Notes: a model not told the origin generated them from the letters alone. A stretch of 64,000 nucleotides of DNA from an uncultured Eubacteriales bacterium (GCA_900315675.1 OMZY01000005.1:62001-126000); one strand, 5' to 3'; positions 1 through 8,500 are shown, numbered from the stretch's first letter. Numbers and translations: made by a program.

Positions 1-409
1 CGGCATGATCGCCGAGGCAAAGAAAGGACCGCGGCCTGCCAACCTGGAATTTGAGGTGGCGGACGCCATGAGCCTGCCCTACGCCGACGGCAGCTTTGAC
101 GCGGTGCTGATTGCCAACGCCCTGCACATTGTGCCGGATCCGCAGAAGGCGCTGCGGGAGATCAGCCGCGTGCTGCGGCCGGGCGGACTGCTGATTGCCC
201 CGACGTTTGTGGAACACAAGGGAACACTGGGCAGCCGCATCTGGTCCGGCATCCTGCGGATTGCGGGAATCCGGTTTGAGCACCAGTGGTCCGCGCAGGA
301 ATACCTGAAGTTCCTGGAGGATAACGGCTGGAAAGTGGAATTCAGCAAGGAAATGGCGGCGCGGATCGCATTGATGTACACGGAATGCCGGGAGGCGGAG
401 AAGAAATGA
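1..409 (+). CDS. SAM-dependent methyltransferase, C-terminal part (5' end outside window)
   Basis: The reading frame is open from the first bases, so the visible 134 residues are the C-terminal part of a longer protein. They hold the later motifs of a class I (Methyltransf_11-like) methyltransferase: an acidic loop before LPYADGSFDAV, then ALHIVPDPQKALREISRVLRPGG, which is the post-II/III region that follows the SAM-binding GxGxG (the latter lies upstream of the window). The substrate cannot be told. The stop codon overlaps the ATG of a 24-codon remnant (406-480), and an ATC-hydrolase-like gene follows, so the three were probably one transcription unit. The family is clear; the function is generic. 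Confidence 0.8.
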   Translation, partial: GMIAEAKKGPRPANLEFEVADAMSLPYADGSFDAVLIANALHIVPDPQKALREISRVLRPGGLLIAPTFVEHKGTLGSRIWSGILRIAGIRFEHQWSAQEYLKFLEDNGWKVEFSKEMAARIALMYTECREAEKK

Positions 410-480
410 AGATCACCGAGACGGGAAACAGGTCAGGAAAGACCCTGGTGCTGGACGCCATTGCGGCATGCATGCGGTAA
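406..480 (+). pseudogene. 24-codon remnant, possibly the start of an alpha/beta hydrolase
   Basis: An ATG overlaps the methyltransferase stop (ATGA) and opens 24 codons beginning MKITETGNRSGKTLVL before TAA. This opening (a short strand, a Gly/Lys turn, then hydrophobic TLVL) resembles the first strand of small alpha/beta hydrolases, and the overlap is typical of a translationally coupled gene. The remainder of such a gene is absent. I infer an internal deletion; it could also be a chance short ORF. Confidence 0.3.
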
Positions 481-514
481 ACCGAAACGAAATTCAGAAT
501 GATGGAGGACAGGC

Positions 515-1150
515 ATGAAAGCCTATACACCGGAGAACCTGGTGAAGATCAGCCGGTATAAAAAGTTGTTCCCGACGCTGCCGGAGGAGGTCCGGCAGGA
601 CGTTTACAGCCGGATGCTGGTGCTGCTGAAGGAAGAGGAAAAGTGGTGCGACAGGGGCAACTACAAGCATATTGCCCAGATCCTGACCACCATCGCCCTG
701 TACGAAGTGCTGCAGATGCACGGGAAAAGCGAGCCGGAAGCCTACCGGATTATATCCGAAGCCATGTGGGGCGCCCTGACGCCGGAATCCTACCGGAAGA
801 TGGCCCGGCGGTCCTTTTTCCTTCCGATGATGAAAAAGATCCTGTCCTTCGGATTCCGGCACGGCAGCGGCGCCGGCTGGCAATACACCTGGCACCTGGA
901 GGAGGATCCGAAAGACCGGTTCCACTTTGAATGCCGGGAATGCGTGTACTGGCACATTTTCAGCGAGCAGAACCTGATGAAGCTGGGCGCGATGTTCTGC
1001 CATTCAGACGTGATCAACTTCGGGAAGCTGCCCTATACGGATTTCAGGAGGACGAAAACCCTCTGCCAGGGCGGGGACTGCTGCGACTTTGACTTCATCC
1101 GCCATAAAACGGACGCCGGAGACGGCTGGGAAAGGTTTGAAAGCGTCTGA
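515..1150 (+). CDS. L-2-amino-thiazoline-4-carboxylic acid hydrolase-like protein (ATC_hyd family)
   Basis: 211 residues, soluble, with no signal peptide. The C-terminal half carries the Cys-rich pattern of the ATC_hyd family: FECRECVYWHIF near residue 125, GAMFCHSD near 155, and TLCQGGDCCDFDF near 185. The founding member opens the thiazoline ring of ATC on the way to cysteine, but most Clostridial members are uncharacterised and substrate assignment here is by family only. It starts at an ATG behind GGAGGAC. It lies downstream of the methyltransferase and faces a second family member at 1223-1867 across a shared terminator. Confidence 0.7.
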   Translation: MKAYTPENLVKISRYKKLFPTLPEEVRQDVYSRMLVLLKEEEKWCDRGNYKHIAQILTTIALYEVLQMHGKSEPEAYRIISEAMWGALTPESYRKMARRSFFLPMMKKILSFGFRHGSGAGWQYTWHLEEDPKDRFHFECRECVYWHIFSEQNLMKLGAMFCHSDVINFGKLPYTDFRRTKTLCQGGDCCDFDFIRHKTDAGDGWERFESV

Positions 1151-1167
1151 CCGGACAGGAAAACAGA

Positions 1168-1212
1168 AGAAAAAAACCGGCACGATCGGAAGGACCGTGC
1201 CGGTACGTTTTT
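1168..1212. terminator. bidirectional intrinsic terminator
   Basis: A nine-base stem ACCGGCACG / CGTGCCGGT (1176-1184 with 1196-1204) has an A-run on its left and a T-run (1207-1212) on its right. It lies between two convergent genes and can stop both. Confidence 0.85.
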
Positions 1213-1222
1213 TGCTCCGGTT

Positions 1223-1867
1223 TCACCGGGGATCTTTGATTTTGTCGGGAACCACCCAGTAATCACACATGGTTCCGCCGGAGGCCAGGGTCTGGTCCCT
1301 GTGCAGGACCGCGTGGTTGGCCTCAGTGATCAGGTAGTCCAGTTCGCAGCAGACGGGAAGGATTTCCATATATCCGTATTTCCGCGCGTAATTGTTGAGC
1401 GGGCAGTTGGTGAAATAGTAGTAAACGCCGTCCCGGTGCTTTTTCTCATCGATATTGTAATCCCAGGTTTTATCCCGGTACTGCGGGCGCTGATCCGCCC
1501 AGGCCTTCTTTTCATAGAGGCCTTTCCAGGACTGCTGCAGTTCCTCCGGATTGTTCATATCCCTTTTGCTCAGCATTTTAGTCATCATCGGGCTTTTTGC
1601 CATTTTCCGGATGACCGGCCGGAAACCGTCAGGCGTGATGGCACCGCCCGCGGCTTTCCAGACGGCCATGAGGACGAAGCACATATAGATGTTGCCGGCC
1701 ATGGGGTTGTCCGCGCCGATGTCGTCCACCTGGGTGAGCATTTCCCGGTAGACGCCGGGCGCGTTTTTCAGCGCCCGGCGGGTGATTTCCTTACCGTAGG
1801 CTTCCCGCAGCGGTTTCCGGAGGAGTACGGAGAACAGCCGCAGGTACAGCCCTTTGTATTTCATCAT
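1223..1867 (-). CDS. second ATC_hyd-family protein
   Basis: 214 residues. The C-terminal region has the family signature: YYYFTNCPLNNYARKYG, then ILPVCCELDYLI, then HRDQTLASGGTMCDYW, where the TLA-GG-xCDx block is the most conserved part of the ATC_hyd family. The N-terminal half is basic and helical. Overall identity to the gene at 515-1150 is low, so the two are distant paralogues rather than a recent copy. It reads towards that gene and shares its terminator. Its start lies just upstream of the GLUG-protein stop, 41 bases away, so it may be cotranscribed with 1909-3168. Enzymatic role unknown. Confidence 0.7.
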   Translation of the reverse strand: MMKYKGLYLRLFSVLLRKPLREAYGKEITRRALKNAPGVYREMLTQVDDIGADNPMAGNIYMCFVLMAVWKAAGGAITPDGFRPVIRKMAKSPMMTKMLSKRDMNNPEELQQSWKGLYEKKAWADQRPQYRDKTWDYNIDEKKHRDGVYYYFTNCPLNNYARKYGYMEILPVCCELDYLITEANHAVLHRDQTLASGGTMCDYWVVPDKIKDPR

Positions 1868-1908
1868 TTTTATCCGCCTCTTTTAACGTTGTGAAATAAC
1901 GGCCGAAA

Positions 1909-3168
1909 TCAGGCCGCGTCATCCTCAGCGGATTCTTCGCCCTGGTCCGCGCTTTCATACATGACAGAAGTCTCACCGGTTTCAACGGTCAGGGGAGCTC
2001 CGTCCAGGGTTACTTCCGTCGTACAGCTTTCGATCACACTGTTGACGGAACGGCCGGCGACGGCGCCGGGGGTTACGGCTCCGGTGATCTCAGCCTTTAC
2101 GGAGCAATTGATGACCTTAAAGGCGGTTTCCTCCCCGTAGAAATACAGGCCGGTGCCGAACAGGCCGCCCACATGGGTGGCACCGGGCGCGCTGATCACA
2201 GCTGTTGCACTGCAATTGATGATCTCAGAAGGATACTTTGTTGTTACGACTCCATCTGTTTCCGCAATGAAATTGCCGTTGGAATGGGAGCCGCCGAAAC
2301 CGCACAGGCCGCCGATGGCATGGCCGCCATTGACGGTGGTGATGGTCACATCCGCGGTGCAGTTGGTAATGGCGTCCATCATTTCCAGGCAGCCGGCGAC
2401 GCCGCCCAGGGCGATGGGCTCATTGCCTTCCGCGACGACCGTGCCCTTTGCGGTGCAGTTGTCAATGCTGCCGCCGAAGCTGCCGCCGATGACCAGGCCG
2501 CCGCATTCCGCAACGTCCGCCTGGACGATACGGCCTTCAGGGAATGCATTGTCACCCAGGACGCGGATGGTTGTGCCGTCCACGGAGCAGTTATAAACCG
2601 CACCGTTGTTGCCGCCGGCAATACCGCCGATGCAGTTGACACCGGCAATGCTGTTTTCCCCGGACAGGGTTACATCATGAACCATGCCCATGTTATAGCC
2701 TACCACGGCGCCGACAGCATTGGAGAAGGTATCTGTACAGGTGACGGTGATGTTCTTCGCGTTCAGGTTCTTCACTTCACCCAGGTTCATGCCGAAGATT
2801 CCTGCACCGACGATGGGATAATCGGAACTGAAGGTCATATTGGAGATGGTGTGGCCCTGTCCGTCGAATACGCCCATGAACATGCAGCTCACATTGCTCT
2901 GGTCTGCCAGATCCATCTGTCCGATGGGCTGCCATTCAATTCCGGCAAGGTCGAGGTCTTCTGTCAGGGCGAAGCAGGCGCCGTAATATCCGCCTGCACT
3001 GCCGTCATTCACGGCCGCGGAAAGGGCCAGCAGCTGCTCTGCTGTGGCAATCCGGTAAGGATCTTCAGCGGTGCCGGTTCCGCCGGCATAGGGGCTGCTT
3101 TCGGCAAATGCCGCATTCATGCCCAGCGCAAGCGTCAGGGCAAGCAGGATGGAAAACAGTTTTTTCAT
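1909..3168 (-). CDS. secreted GLUG-repeat protein
   Basis: 419 residues. I take the ATG at 3168, behind AAGGAGGG, which gives a clean signal peptide (MKKLFSILLALTLALGMNAAFA/E). The frame stays open upstream but without a ribosome site. The mature part has repeated GG(I/L)xG and N-C-(S/T) turns every 20-30 residues, such as GGIAGGNNGAVYNCSVDG and GGLCGFGG, which is the GLUG pattern of a right-handed beta-helix found in bacterial surface and adhesion proteins. The tail is acidic. There is no sortase motif or visible anchor, so it is probably released or held loosely at the wall. Function unknown. Confidence 0.8.
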   Translation of the reverse strand: MKKLFSILLALTLALGMNAAFAESSPYAGGTGTAEDPYRIATAEQLLALSAAVNDGSAGGYYGACFALTEDLDLAGIEWQPIGQMDLADQSNVSCMFMGVFDGQGHTISNMTFSSDYPIVGAGIFGMNLGEVKNLNAKNITVTCTDTFSNAVGAVVGYNMGMVHDVTLSGENSIAGVNCIGGIAGGNNGAVYNCSVDGTTIRVLGDNAFPEGRIVQADVAECGGLVIGGSFGGSIDNCTAKGTVVAEGNEPIALGGVAGCLEMMDAITNCTADVTITTVNGGHAIGGLCGFGGSHSNGNFIAETDGVVTTKYPSEIINCSATAVISAPGATHVGGLFGTGLYFYGEETAFKVINCSVKAEITGAVTPGAVAGRSVNSVIESCTTEVTLDGAPLTVETGETSVMYESADQGEESAEDDAA

Positions 3169-3232
3169 TGAGGTACTCCCTCCTTTTATGGAAATAGTTT
3201 GTATGTCATCGCTTTCGCGGGGACACCGGGAA

Positions 3233-4969
3233 TCAGGCAATCTTCCAGGAGGCCGCTTCCTGCCGGCCTTCCACGAAGGTTTTATAAATACCGTTCTTTC
3301 TGATCAGCTCGTCATGGGTGCCGTGCTGGGCAATCTTACCGTTGTCGATCACAAAGATCTGGTCAGCGTTCCGGACGGTCTTCAGGCGGTGGGCAATCAT
3401 AATGATGGTCTTTTCCTTTGTCAGGGCTTCAATGGCCGCGGTCAGCTCGGTTTCGCTTTCCGGGTCCACGTTGGCGGTGGCTTCATCCAGGATGATGACC
3501 GGAGCGTCCTTCATGATGGCGCGGGCAATGGAAATGCGCTGCTTCTCACCGCCGGAGAGGCTGGCGCCGCCTTCGCCGATCACGGTATCGTAACCGTCCG
3601 GCAGGGCCATGATGAAGTCGTGGCAGCGGGCCTTCTTCGCCGCGTCAATGACCCGGTCCATGGAGGCGCCCGGTTCGCCGAAGCGGATGTTGTTGGCAAT
3701 TGTATCCTCAAACAGGTAGACATTCTGGAACACAAAGCTGAAATTCTTCATCAGGGAATCGAAACTGTAATCCTTCACGTTCCGGCCGCCCAGGAGGACC
3801 TGGCCGTTCTGCACGTCCCAGAACCGGGCCATGAGATGGCACAGGGTGGTTTTACCGCCGCCGGAAGGACCGACGAAGGCTGTGGTAGTTTTTTCCGGAA
3901 TGGTCAGGGACACATTGTCGATGATCTTTTTCCGGTCGTAGGAGAAGTCCACGTTCTTCAGCTCAATATCCCGTCTGGCTGGGGTGATGTCCGCTCCGTT
4001 GATATCCATGGGCGGCATATCCATGATTTCCTTTGTTTTTGTTACAGCCACATGGACGGTCCGCAGCAGGGCGGAGAAGGAGCCCATGGCCTCCAGGCTT
4101 TCAAAGACCATGAAGGCGGAGATCATCATCATGATGCAGTAGAGCAGCGGCATGGTGCCGTCAAAATAGAACTTCAGGGCAAGAATACTCATCACCATGC
4201 CGGTCAGCTTGGTGGTGATGTTCTGGATGGTGACCCAGGGCATGACGGTGAATTCCACCGCGGTATCGGTATCCCGCTTTTCATTGATGGCGGCGTCCAG
4301 CTTCTTCGCCCGGCTGTCGGTCATGGAATAGTTCTTGACTTCGGCAATGCCCTGGACATATTCGATCACCTGGGAAACCAGGTCTTCATCCGCATTGTGC
4401 TTGCGGGTTGCCAGGGGAACGGTTGCCTTCTGCATCCGGGAGTTGAAGAGCAGGAAGAGAAGAATGCCGGCCACCAGGACAAGACCGATGCGCCAGTCAA
4501 AAGCCAGGACAAAGACGGCGATGACGGAGGTGGTCAGGATCCCCTGGGTGGTGACCATGACGATCCGGGCGGCCACATCCGCCAGGGATTCCATGGTATT
4601 GGTGGTTACGTTGGTAATGGCGCCCAGAGAGTTGCGGTTGAAGAAACCCATGGGCAGGTAGCGCAGGTGCTCGGCAATTTCAATGCGCTTGTTGCAGCAG
4701 GAGTGATAGCCGGCCTCACACTGGAGCATGGTGGTTTTCAGGGTGATCATGATCTGACCGAGAACGGACACAGCCATGATGCCGAAGGAGAGCCACAGAT
4801 GACGGGAAGTCAACTGACCTTCAATCAGTCCCTGCACGACCACGGCTACGGCGGTAATGCGCAGAGCGGAAAACATGGCGCGGAACACACCGAGAATGAC
4901 GGCCAGGTGGAATTTGTGACGGTCTTCCCGGTTGCAGAAATCAAAATATTCCTTCAGAATCTTAAGCAA
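3233..4969 (-). CDS. ABC exporter half, membrane-ATPase fusion (subunit 2)
   Basis: A six-helix exporter domain is followed by an ATPase: Walker A GPSGGGKTT near residue 365, signature LSGGEKQR, Walker B VIILDEATA, H-loop IAHR. I prefer the TTG at 4969 because AAGGAGG lies nine bases before it, inside the end of the upstream gene, giving an eight-base overlap and translational coupling. The frame itself extends to 5026. With 4962-6725 it forms a heterodimeric type IV exporter. Such pairs move drugs, peptides or siderophores; the local AraC and palindrome context makes a metal-chelate role possible but unproven. The signature and Walker motifs are both canonical. Confidence 0.85.
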   Translation of the reverse strand: MLKILKEYFDFCNREDRHKFHLAVILGVFRAMFSALRITAVAVVVQGLIEGQLTSRHLWLSFGIMAVSVLGQIMITLKTTMLQCEAGYHSCCNKRIEIAEHLRYLPMGFFNRNSLGAITNVTTNTMESLADVAARIVMVTTQGILTTSVIAVFVLAFDWRIGLVLVAGILLFLLFNSRMQKATVPLATRKHNADEDLVSQVIEYVQGIAEVKNYSMTDSRAKKLDAAINEKRDTDTAVEFTVMPWVTIQNITTKLTGMVMSILALKFYFDGTMPLLYCIMMMISAFMVFESLEAMGSFSALLRTVHVAVTKTKEIMDMPPMDINGADITPARRDIELKNVDFSYDRKKIIDNVSLTIPEKTTTAFVGPSGGGKTTLCHLMARFWDVQNGQVLLGGRNVKDYSFDSLMKNFSFVFQNVYLFEDTIANNIRFGEPGASMDRVIDAAKKARCHDFIMALPDGYDTVIGEGGASLSGGEKQRISIARAIMKDAPVIILDEATANVDPESETELTAAIEALTKEKTIIMIAHRLKTVRNADQIFVIDNGKIAQHGTHDELIRKNGIYKTFVEGRQEAASWKIA

Positions 4970-6725
4970 CGTCTTCAGCCTCCTTCGCGGCAATATGCGC
5001 CTGCCACATGCTCCGGTACAGATCACTGCTGTCCAGCAGCTCCTGCTGGGTTCCGGCGGCTTCGACCTGTCCCTTGCTGATCAGGATGATCTGATCGGCG
5101 GAAGCAATGGTGGACAGACGGTGGGCGATCACCAGCAGCGTGCGGCCTTTGACCAGCTTAGCCACGCTCTGCTGGACCAGCGCTTCATTCTCCGGATCGG
5201 TATAGGCGGTGGCTTCGTCCAGGATGATGACGGGCGCGTTTTTCAGCATGGCGCGGGCAATGGAAATCCGCTGGCGTTCACCGCCGGACAGATGTCCGCC
5301 GGCGCCGCCGCAGACCGTCTGATATCCGTTTTCAAGATTCATGATGAAATCATGGCAGCCGCAGGCTTTGGCCGCTTCAATCACCTGTTTATCCGTCGCC
5401 CTGGGATTGCCCAGACGGATATTTTCCATGACGCTCATATCAAACAGGTAATTATCCTGGGAAACATAGGCAATCTCTTTCTGATAGACGTCCAGCGGGA
5501 TCTGCCGGATATCCGTGCCGCCGTAGGTGATGGAACCGCTATCCACATCCCAGAAGGAGGCAATCAGTTTGGCAATGGTGCTCTTGCCGGAACCGGAAGG
5601 TCCGACCAGCGCATTGACGGTGCCTTCCCGGATGGTCAGGTTTATGCCGTGGAGCACCTCTTCCTGCTTATAGGCAAAGCGCACATCCTTCAGGCAGATA
5701 TCTGTTCCTTCGGGCTGCTTTGCCAGACGTTCCGGACGTTCCAGTTCCGGCTTGGTCAGGATGTCTGTGACTTCCCCGATGATGGTGCCGCATTTGCTCA
5801 GGTCATCCATATAATTGGAAGCCATGATGAAGGGCGTGATCAGGCCCATGGCCAGGATGATCAGCATGACCAGGTCAGGGGCGGTGACGGAACCGTTCAT
5901 GAAGTAGCTCACACCGAAGGGAAGCAGGGGCAGAAGCGTGGCCGGAAGCACCGCCATGGCGGTATTCTGGTATACGTTGCAGCGGCGCATCCATTCGATG
6001 AAGCAGTCAGCGCCTTCCTTCGCGGCGGTTACGAATTTATCATAGCTGGTTTTCGCCTTGCCGAAAGCCTTGATAACCTCAATGCCGTTGATGTATTCCA
6101 CGGCGGTATCGTTCAGCGCTTTGGTCTTGGCAATGGTGTTTGCATAATCCGCCTGCATGCCGCGCATCATCAGGCCGAAGCAGACCATGCCGACAGGCAC
6201 GGTCAGCAGGGAAAGCAGCGCCAGGCGCCAGTCGATACTGACCATATAACCGAAGATCACAAAGGGAATCAGGAGGTTGGAGGTGACTTCCGGGATCATG
6301 TGAGCCAGGGTGGTTTCCATGGAATCCACCCGCTCCACGATGATGTTCTTATAGGTACCGGAGGATTCATCCAGTACGTCGCCCAGGGGCATCCGGGCCA
6401 GTTTCCGGGTCAGCTGCCGGCGGATTCCCGCCAGCACCTCAAAGGTGGCTTTATGGGACATGGTGGTGGAGAAGGTGTGGAACAGCCGGCTCAGCACCCA
6501 GAACAGCCCCATATACAGGACCTGCGTCAGGCAGTAGGAGAAATCCGCTGTACCTTCCAGCAGCCTCCGGACGATGTTGGCCAGATAGAGAAAGGGAATG
6601 AAACCGCAGACCACGTTGGCGATTGCCAGCAGCACGCTGATAACGTAGCTGCTCCTGCGGGCGCCCGCAAACTCCATCACCCAGCTGAAGGTGCTGCGTT
6701 TACGGGCTTTTGCCTGTTTTGACAT
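4962..6725 (-). CDS. ABC exporter half, membrane-ATPase fusion (subunit 1)
   Basis: 587 residues: an ABC-membrane type 1 domain with six helices, then Walker A GPSGSGKST near residue 365, signature LSGGERQR, Walker B VIILDEATA and IAHRLST. Both composite ATP sites formed with subunit 2 look catalytically complete. The start ATG follows TTAGGAGGTCG. A perfect GTTAG-N6-CTAAC palindrome ends 20 bases upstream of the ATG, right against the ribosome site. The TetR gene lies 82 bases upstream on the same strand, and no good sigma-A promoter is visible in the gap, so the pair may be read from the tetR promoter. Confidence 0.88.
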   Translation of the reverse strand: MSKQAKARKRSTFSWVMEFAGARRSSYVISVLLAIANVVCGFIPFLYLANIVRRLLEGTADFSYCLTQVLYMGLFWVLSRLFHTFSTTMSHKATFEVLAGIRRQLTRKLARMPLGDVLDESSGTYKNIIVERVDSMETTLAHMIPEVTSNLLIPFVIFGYMVSIDWRLALLSLLTVPVGMVCFGLMMRGMQADYANTIAKTKALNDTAVEYINGIEVIKAFGKAKTSYDKFVTAAKEGADCFIEWMRRCNVYQNTAMAVLPATLLPLLPFGVSYFMNGSVTAPDLVMLIILAMGLITPFIMASNYMDDLSKCGTIIGEVTDILTKPELERPERLAKQPEGTDICLKDVRFAYKQEEVLHGINLTIREGTVNALVGPSGSGKSTIAKLIASFWDVDSGSITYGGTDIRQIPLDVYQKEIAYVSQDNYLFDMSVMENIRLGNPRATDKQVIEAAKACGCHDFIMNLENGYQTVCGGAGGHLSGGERQRISIARAMLKNAPVIILDEATAYTDPENEALVQQSVAKLVKGRTLLVIAHRLSTIASADQIILISKGQVEAAGTQQELLDSSDLYRSMWQAHIAAKEAEDVA

Positions 6726-6744
6726 GGGAAGATCGACCTCCTAA

Positions 6745-6760
6745 GTTAGAATTAGCTAAC
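6745..6760. promoter_or_regulatory. GTTAG-N6-CTAAC palindrome, site A
   Basis: Both five-base arms are perfect (GTTAG AATTAG CTAAC). It sits between the tetR stop and the exporter start, touching the ribosome site of the exporter. Confidence 0.7.
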
Positions 6761-6764
6761 AACA

Positions 6765-6784
6765 GGGGCGAAAAAAAGCGCCCC
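6765..6784. other. hairpin between tetR and exporter genes
   Basis: GGGGCG / CGCCCC stem with an A-rich (T-rich on the minus strand) loop. The T-run is in the loop and not after the stem, so it is not a standard terminator. It may modulate read-through from tetR. Confidence 0.5.
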
Positions 6785-6807
6785 GATGTTACGAAAAATA
6801 AAGGGGC

Positions 6808-7422
6808 TCAGTAACCGAAAAGCGCCTGCCAGCCCCGGGCAAAGAACGCGTCCAGGGTATCGGCGTAATGCATGGCCTGTTCCCGGGAGAAATCATGGAT
6901 GACCGCCTGGAAGACAGCGTCGATATTGGCGGTGACGAGCAGGTGGAATTCCTCCGGATCCACTTCCCTGATCGGCATCCCCTGTTCCCGCAGGAGATCC
7001 ATCATATCCAGGGTGATTTTTTCCTCTGCTGCCGACAGGTCATACAGGAAGGATTCATAGCGGGTGCCCCGGGATTTGCAGATCAGCAGGCGGAAGGCGT
7101 CCAGGTGGTCATAGATAAAGGACATGGCCAGTTTTGCGTCCCCGCCCTGGCTCCACCGGTCTCCCAGGGATTGAGTCTGCAGGGCCGCCCGTTCTTCGGC
7201 CTCCTCCAGCCGGTAGAGGCTGATCAGCCCCTGGCAGGCAGGTTCCACGAGGGCGGCGAACATTTCCTCCTTGGAGGTGAAATGCTTGTACAGGCCGGCG
7301 ACGCTCATGCCCGCGGCCGCGGCGATGCGCCGCATGGAGGCGTCCGTAAAACCGTAAGTCATGAACTCCTCCCGGGCTGCCGCAATGATCTTTTCATGAT
7401 GAGCGGATTTGTCGCGAGCCAT
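6808..7422 (-). CDS. TetR/AcrR-family transcriptional regulator
   Basis: 204 residues from the ATG at 7422, which has AAAAAGGAGG before it. The frame is open further upstream but runs through the promoter. The N-terminal helix-turn-helix is typical of the family: HEKIIAAAREEFMTYGFTDASMRRIAAAAGMSVAGLYKHFTSKEEMF, here split only for description. The C-terminal ligand domain is not recognisable. It lies directly upstream of the heterodimeric exporter on the same strand and divergent from a second ABC system. A promoter and a near-perfect inverted repeat (7446-7466) suited to a TetR dimer lie just upstream, so it probably represses itself and the exporter. Confidence 0.88.
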   Translation of the reverse strand: MARDKSAHHEKIIAAAREEFMTYGFTDASMRRIAAAAGMSVAGLYKHFTSKEEMFAALVEPACQGLISLYRLEEAEERAALQTQSLGDRWSQGGDAKLAMSFIYDHLDAFRLLICKSRGTRYESFLYDLSAAEEKITLDMMDLLREQGMPIREVDPEEFHLLVTANIDAVFQAVIHDFSREQAMHYADTLDAFFARGWQALFGY

Positions 7423-7445
7423 AAGATGCCTCCTTTTTGCGCATT

Positions 7446-7466
7446 TAAGTGAACGGTGTTCGCTTA
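7446..7466. promoter_or_regulatory. probable TetR operator
   Basis: Nine-base arms TAAGTGAAC and GTTCGCTTA match in eight of nine positions around GGT. The site lies between the tetR -10 element and its ribosome site, where a repressor would block transcription. Its GTGAAC/GTTCGC core is typical for TetR-family operators and unlike the GTTAG palindromes. Confidence 0.65.
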
Positions 7467-7474
7467 CGACGGAT

Positions 7475-7503
7475 AGAATAACCGGATTGAAGAAGCTTGT
7501 CAA
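7475..7503 (-). promoter_or_regulatory. tetR promoter
   Basis: TTGACA (7503-7498) and TATTCT (7480-7475) on the minus strand are separated by 17 bases. Confidence 0.7.
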
Positions 7504-7509
7504 GAACAA

Positions 7510-7525
7510 ATTAGATCCAACTAAA
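7510..7525. promoter_or_regulatory. GTTAG-N6-CTAAC-like palindrome, site B
   Basis: ATTAG ATCCAA CTAAA keeps eight of ten arm bases. It lies between the divergent tetR and ABC promoters and is 128 bp from site G. Confidence 0.5.
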
Positions 7526-7539
7526 ACAAACGTTTGCAC

Positions 7540-7568
7540 TTGACAATTGAAGCCCTTCATGGTATACA
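7540..7568 (+). promoter_or_regulatory. promoter of the ABC/FtsX genes
   Basis: TTGACA (7540-7545), 17-base spacer, TATACA (7563-7568). Transcription would begin near 7576, leaving a leader of about 150 bases. Confidence 0.7.
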
Positions 7569-7575
7569 ATATCAG

Positions 7576-7629
7576 GCATGTGAAAAGTCATGCATCGGCT
7601 GCTTCTGAGACGGGAGCAGCTTCCTTTGG
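7576..7629 (+). other. two leader hairpins
   Basis: GCATG/CATGC (7576-7580 with 7589-7593), then an eight-pair stem GCTGCTTC / GGAGCAGC (7598-7605 with 7613-7620) followed by TTCCTTT. The second could be a weak terminator. Site G lies 18 bases further on. Confidence 0.45.
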
Positions 7630-7637
7630 GGCTCAAA

Positions 7638-7653
7638 GTTAGATAAAACTAAC
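7638..7653. promoter_or_regulatory. GTTAG-N6-CTAAC palindrome, site G
   Basis: GTTAG ATAAAA CTAAC, perfect arms, in the leader of the ABC/FtsX genes after the hairpins. Confidence 0.65.
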
Positions 7654-7728
7654 AAAAGAAGACAAAATCAGACAAACAACTGACGCCGGCCCGGAGGAAA
7701 GAGAGCAAACAGGAGGAGAAAAACAAAG

Positions 7729-8430
7729 ATGGGTATTGTGGAACTGAAGAATGTATCGAGGGTTTACCGCAACGGCGATCACGAGCAGCGGGCGCTGGAC
7801 CACGTGGATCTTTCCCTTGAAGAAGGAAAGTTTATCGTAGTGCTCGGTCCCAGCGGCGCAGGCAAAAGCACGCTGCTGAACCTGCTGGGCGGACTGGACA
7901 GCCCGACAGAGGGAACCATCACCGTGGACGGAAGGGATATTTCCACCCTGACGGAAAACGAGCTGGCGGATTACCGGGCGGAAACTGTGGGTTTTGTGTT
8001 CCAGAGCTACAACCTGATTCCCACCCTGACCGTGATTGAAAACGTCGCGCTGGTCAAAGAAATCGCGAAAAATCCTCTGAGCAGTCATGACATGCTGCGG
8101 GAAGTCGGCCTGGCGGATCACATCCATCAGTTTCCTTCCGAACTGTCCGGCGGTGAACAGCAGCGGGTTTCCATTGCCCGGGCGCTGGCGAAAAACCCCC
8201 GGATCCTGCTGTGCGACGAGCCTACCGGCGCGCTGGACTCTGAAACAGGCGTGATGGTGCTGAAGCTGCTGCTTTCCATGGCCAGGGATATGAACAAGAC
8301 GATCATCATTGTGACGCATAACCAGAACATCGCGAAAATGGCGGACGTGGTGATTCGGGTGAAGAACGGTAAAATCAAGTCCTGCGAAGAGCAGGAGAAG
8401 CCGATGACAGTCGAAGAAGTGGACTGGTGA
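7729..8430 (+). CDS. ABC transporter ATP-binding protein, LolD/MacB type
   Basis: 233 residues forming one complete ATPase domain: Walker A GPSGAGKST near residue 40, Q-loop FQSYNLIPTLTV, signature LSGGEQQR, Walker B ILLCDEPTGALD, H-loop VTHN. The FVFQSYNLIP stretch and CDEPTGALD are characteristic of ATPases that pair with FtsX/MacB-type permeases, and such a permease follows at 8588. These systems act by mechanotransmission and often give resistance to antimicrobial peptides or export lipoproteins. A promoter, two hairpins and a GTTAG palindrome lie in its 5' leader. A strong RBS (AGGAGG) precedes the ATG. Confidence 0.9.
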   Translation: MGIVELKNVSRVYRNGDHEQRALDHVDLSLEEGKFIVVLGPSGAGKSTLLNLLGGLDSPTEGTITVDGRDISTLTENELADYRAETVGFVFQSYNLIPTLTVIENVALVKEIAKNPLSSHDMLREVGLADHIHQFPSELSGGEQQRVSIARALAKNPRILLCDEPTGALDSETGVMVLKLLLSMARDMNKTIIIVTHNQNIAKMADVVIRVKNGKIKSCEEQEKPMTVEEVDW

Positions 8431-8500
8431 GCAGAAGATGAATGTGACATTCATCTTCTGCAATGCAGAATGCAGAATGCAGAATGCAGGATGCAGAATG
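8431..8500. repeat. perfect hairpin plus AATGCAG tandem repeat
   Basis: A 14-base stem (8431-8444 with 8448-8461) is followed at once by about five copies of AATGCAG (one is GATGCAG) up to 8500. It belongs to the same class of low-complexity intergenic DNA seen near 20320, 39860, 40540, 45140 and 46250. Confidence 0.7.

Noticed and set aside
3119..6722. Very long open frames (about 650 and 600 codons) on the plus strand opposite the ABC exporter genes
   Set aside because: They mirror the exporter genes, are His/Gly/Gln-rich with no domains, and lack ribosome sites. They arise from the codon bias of the true genes on the minus strand.
6745..6760. Palindrome A as operator of the neighbouring TetR protein
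   Set aside because: The palindrome recurs at unrelated promoters, while a different and more TetR-like repeat lies between the tetR promoter and its ribosome site. Not excluded, but less likely.
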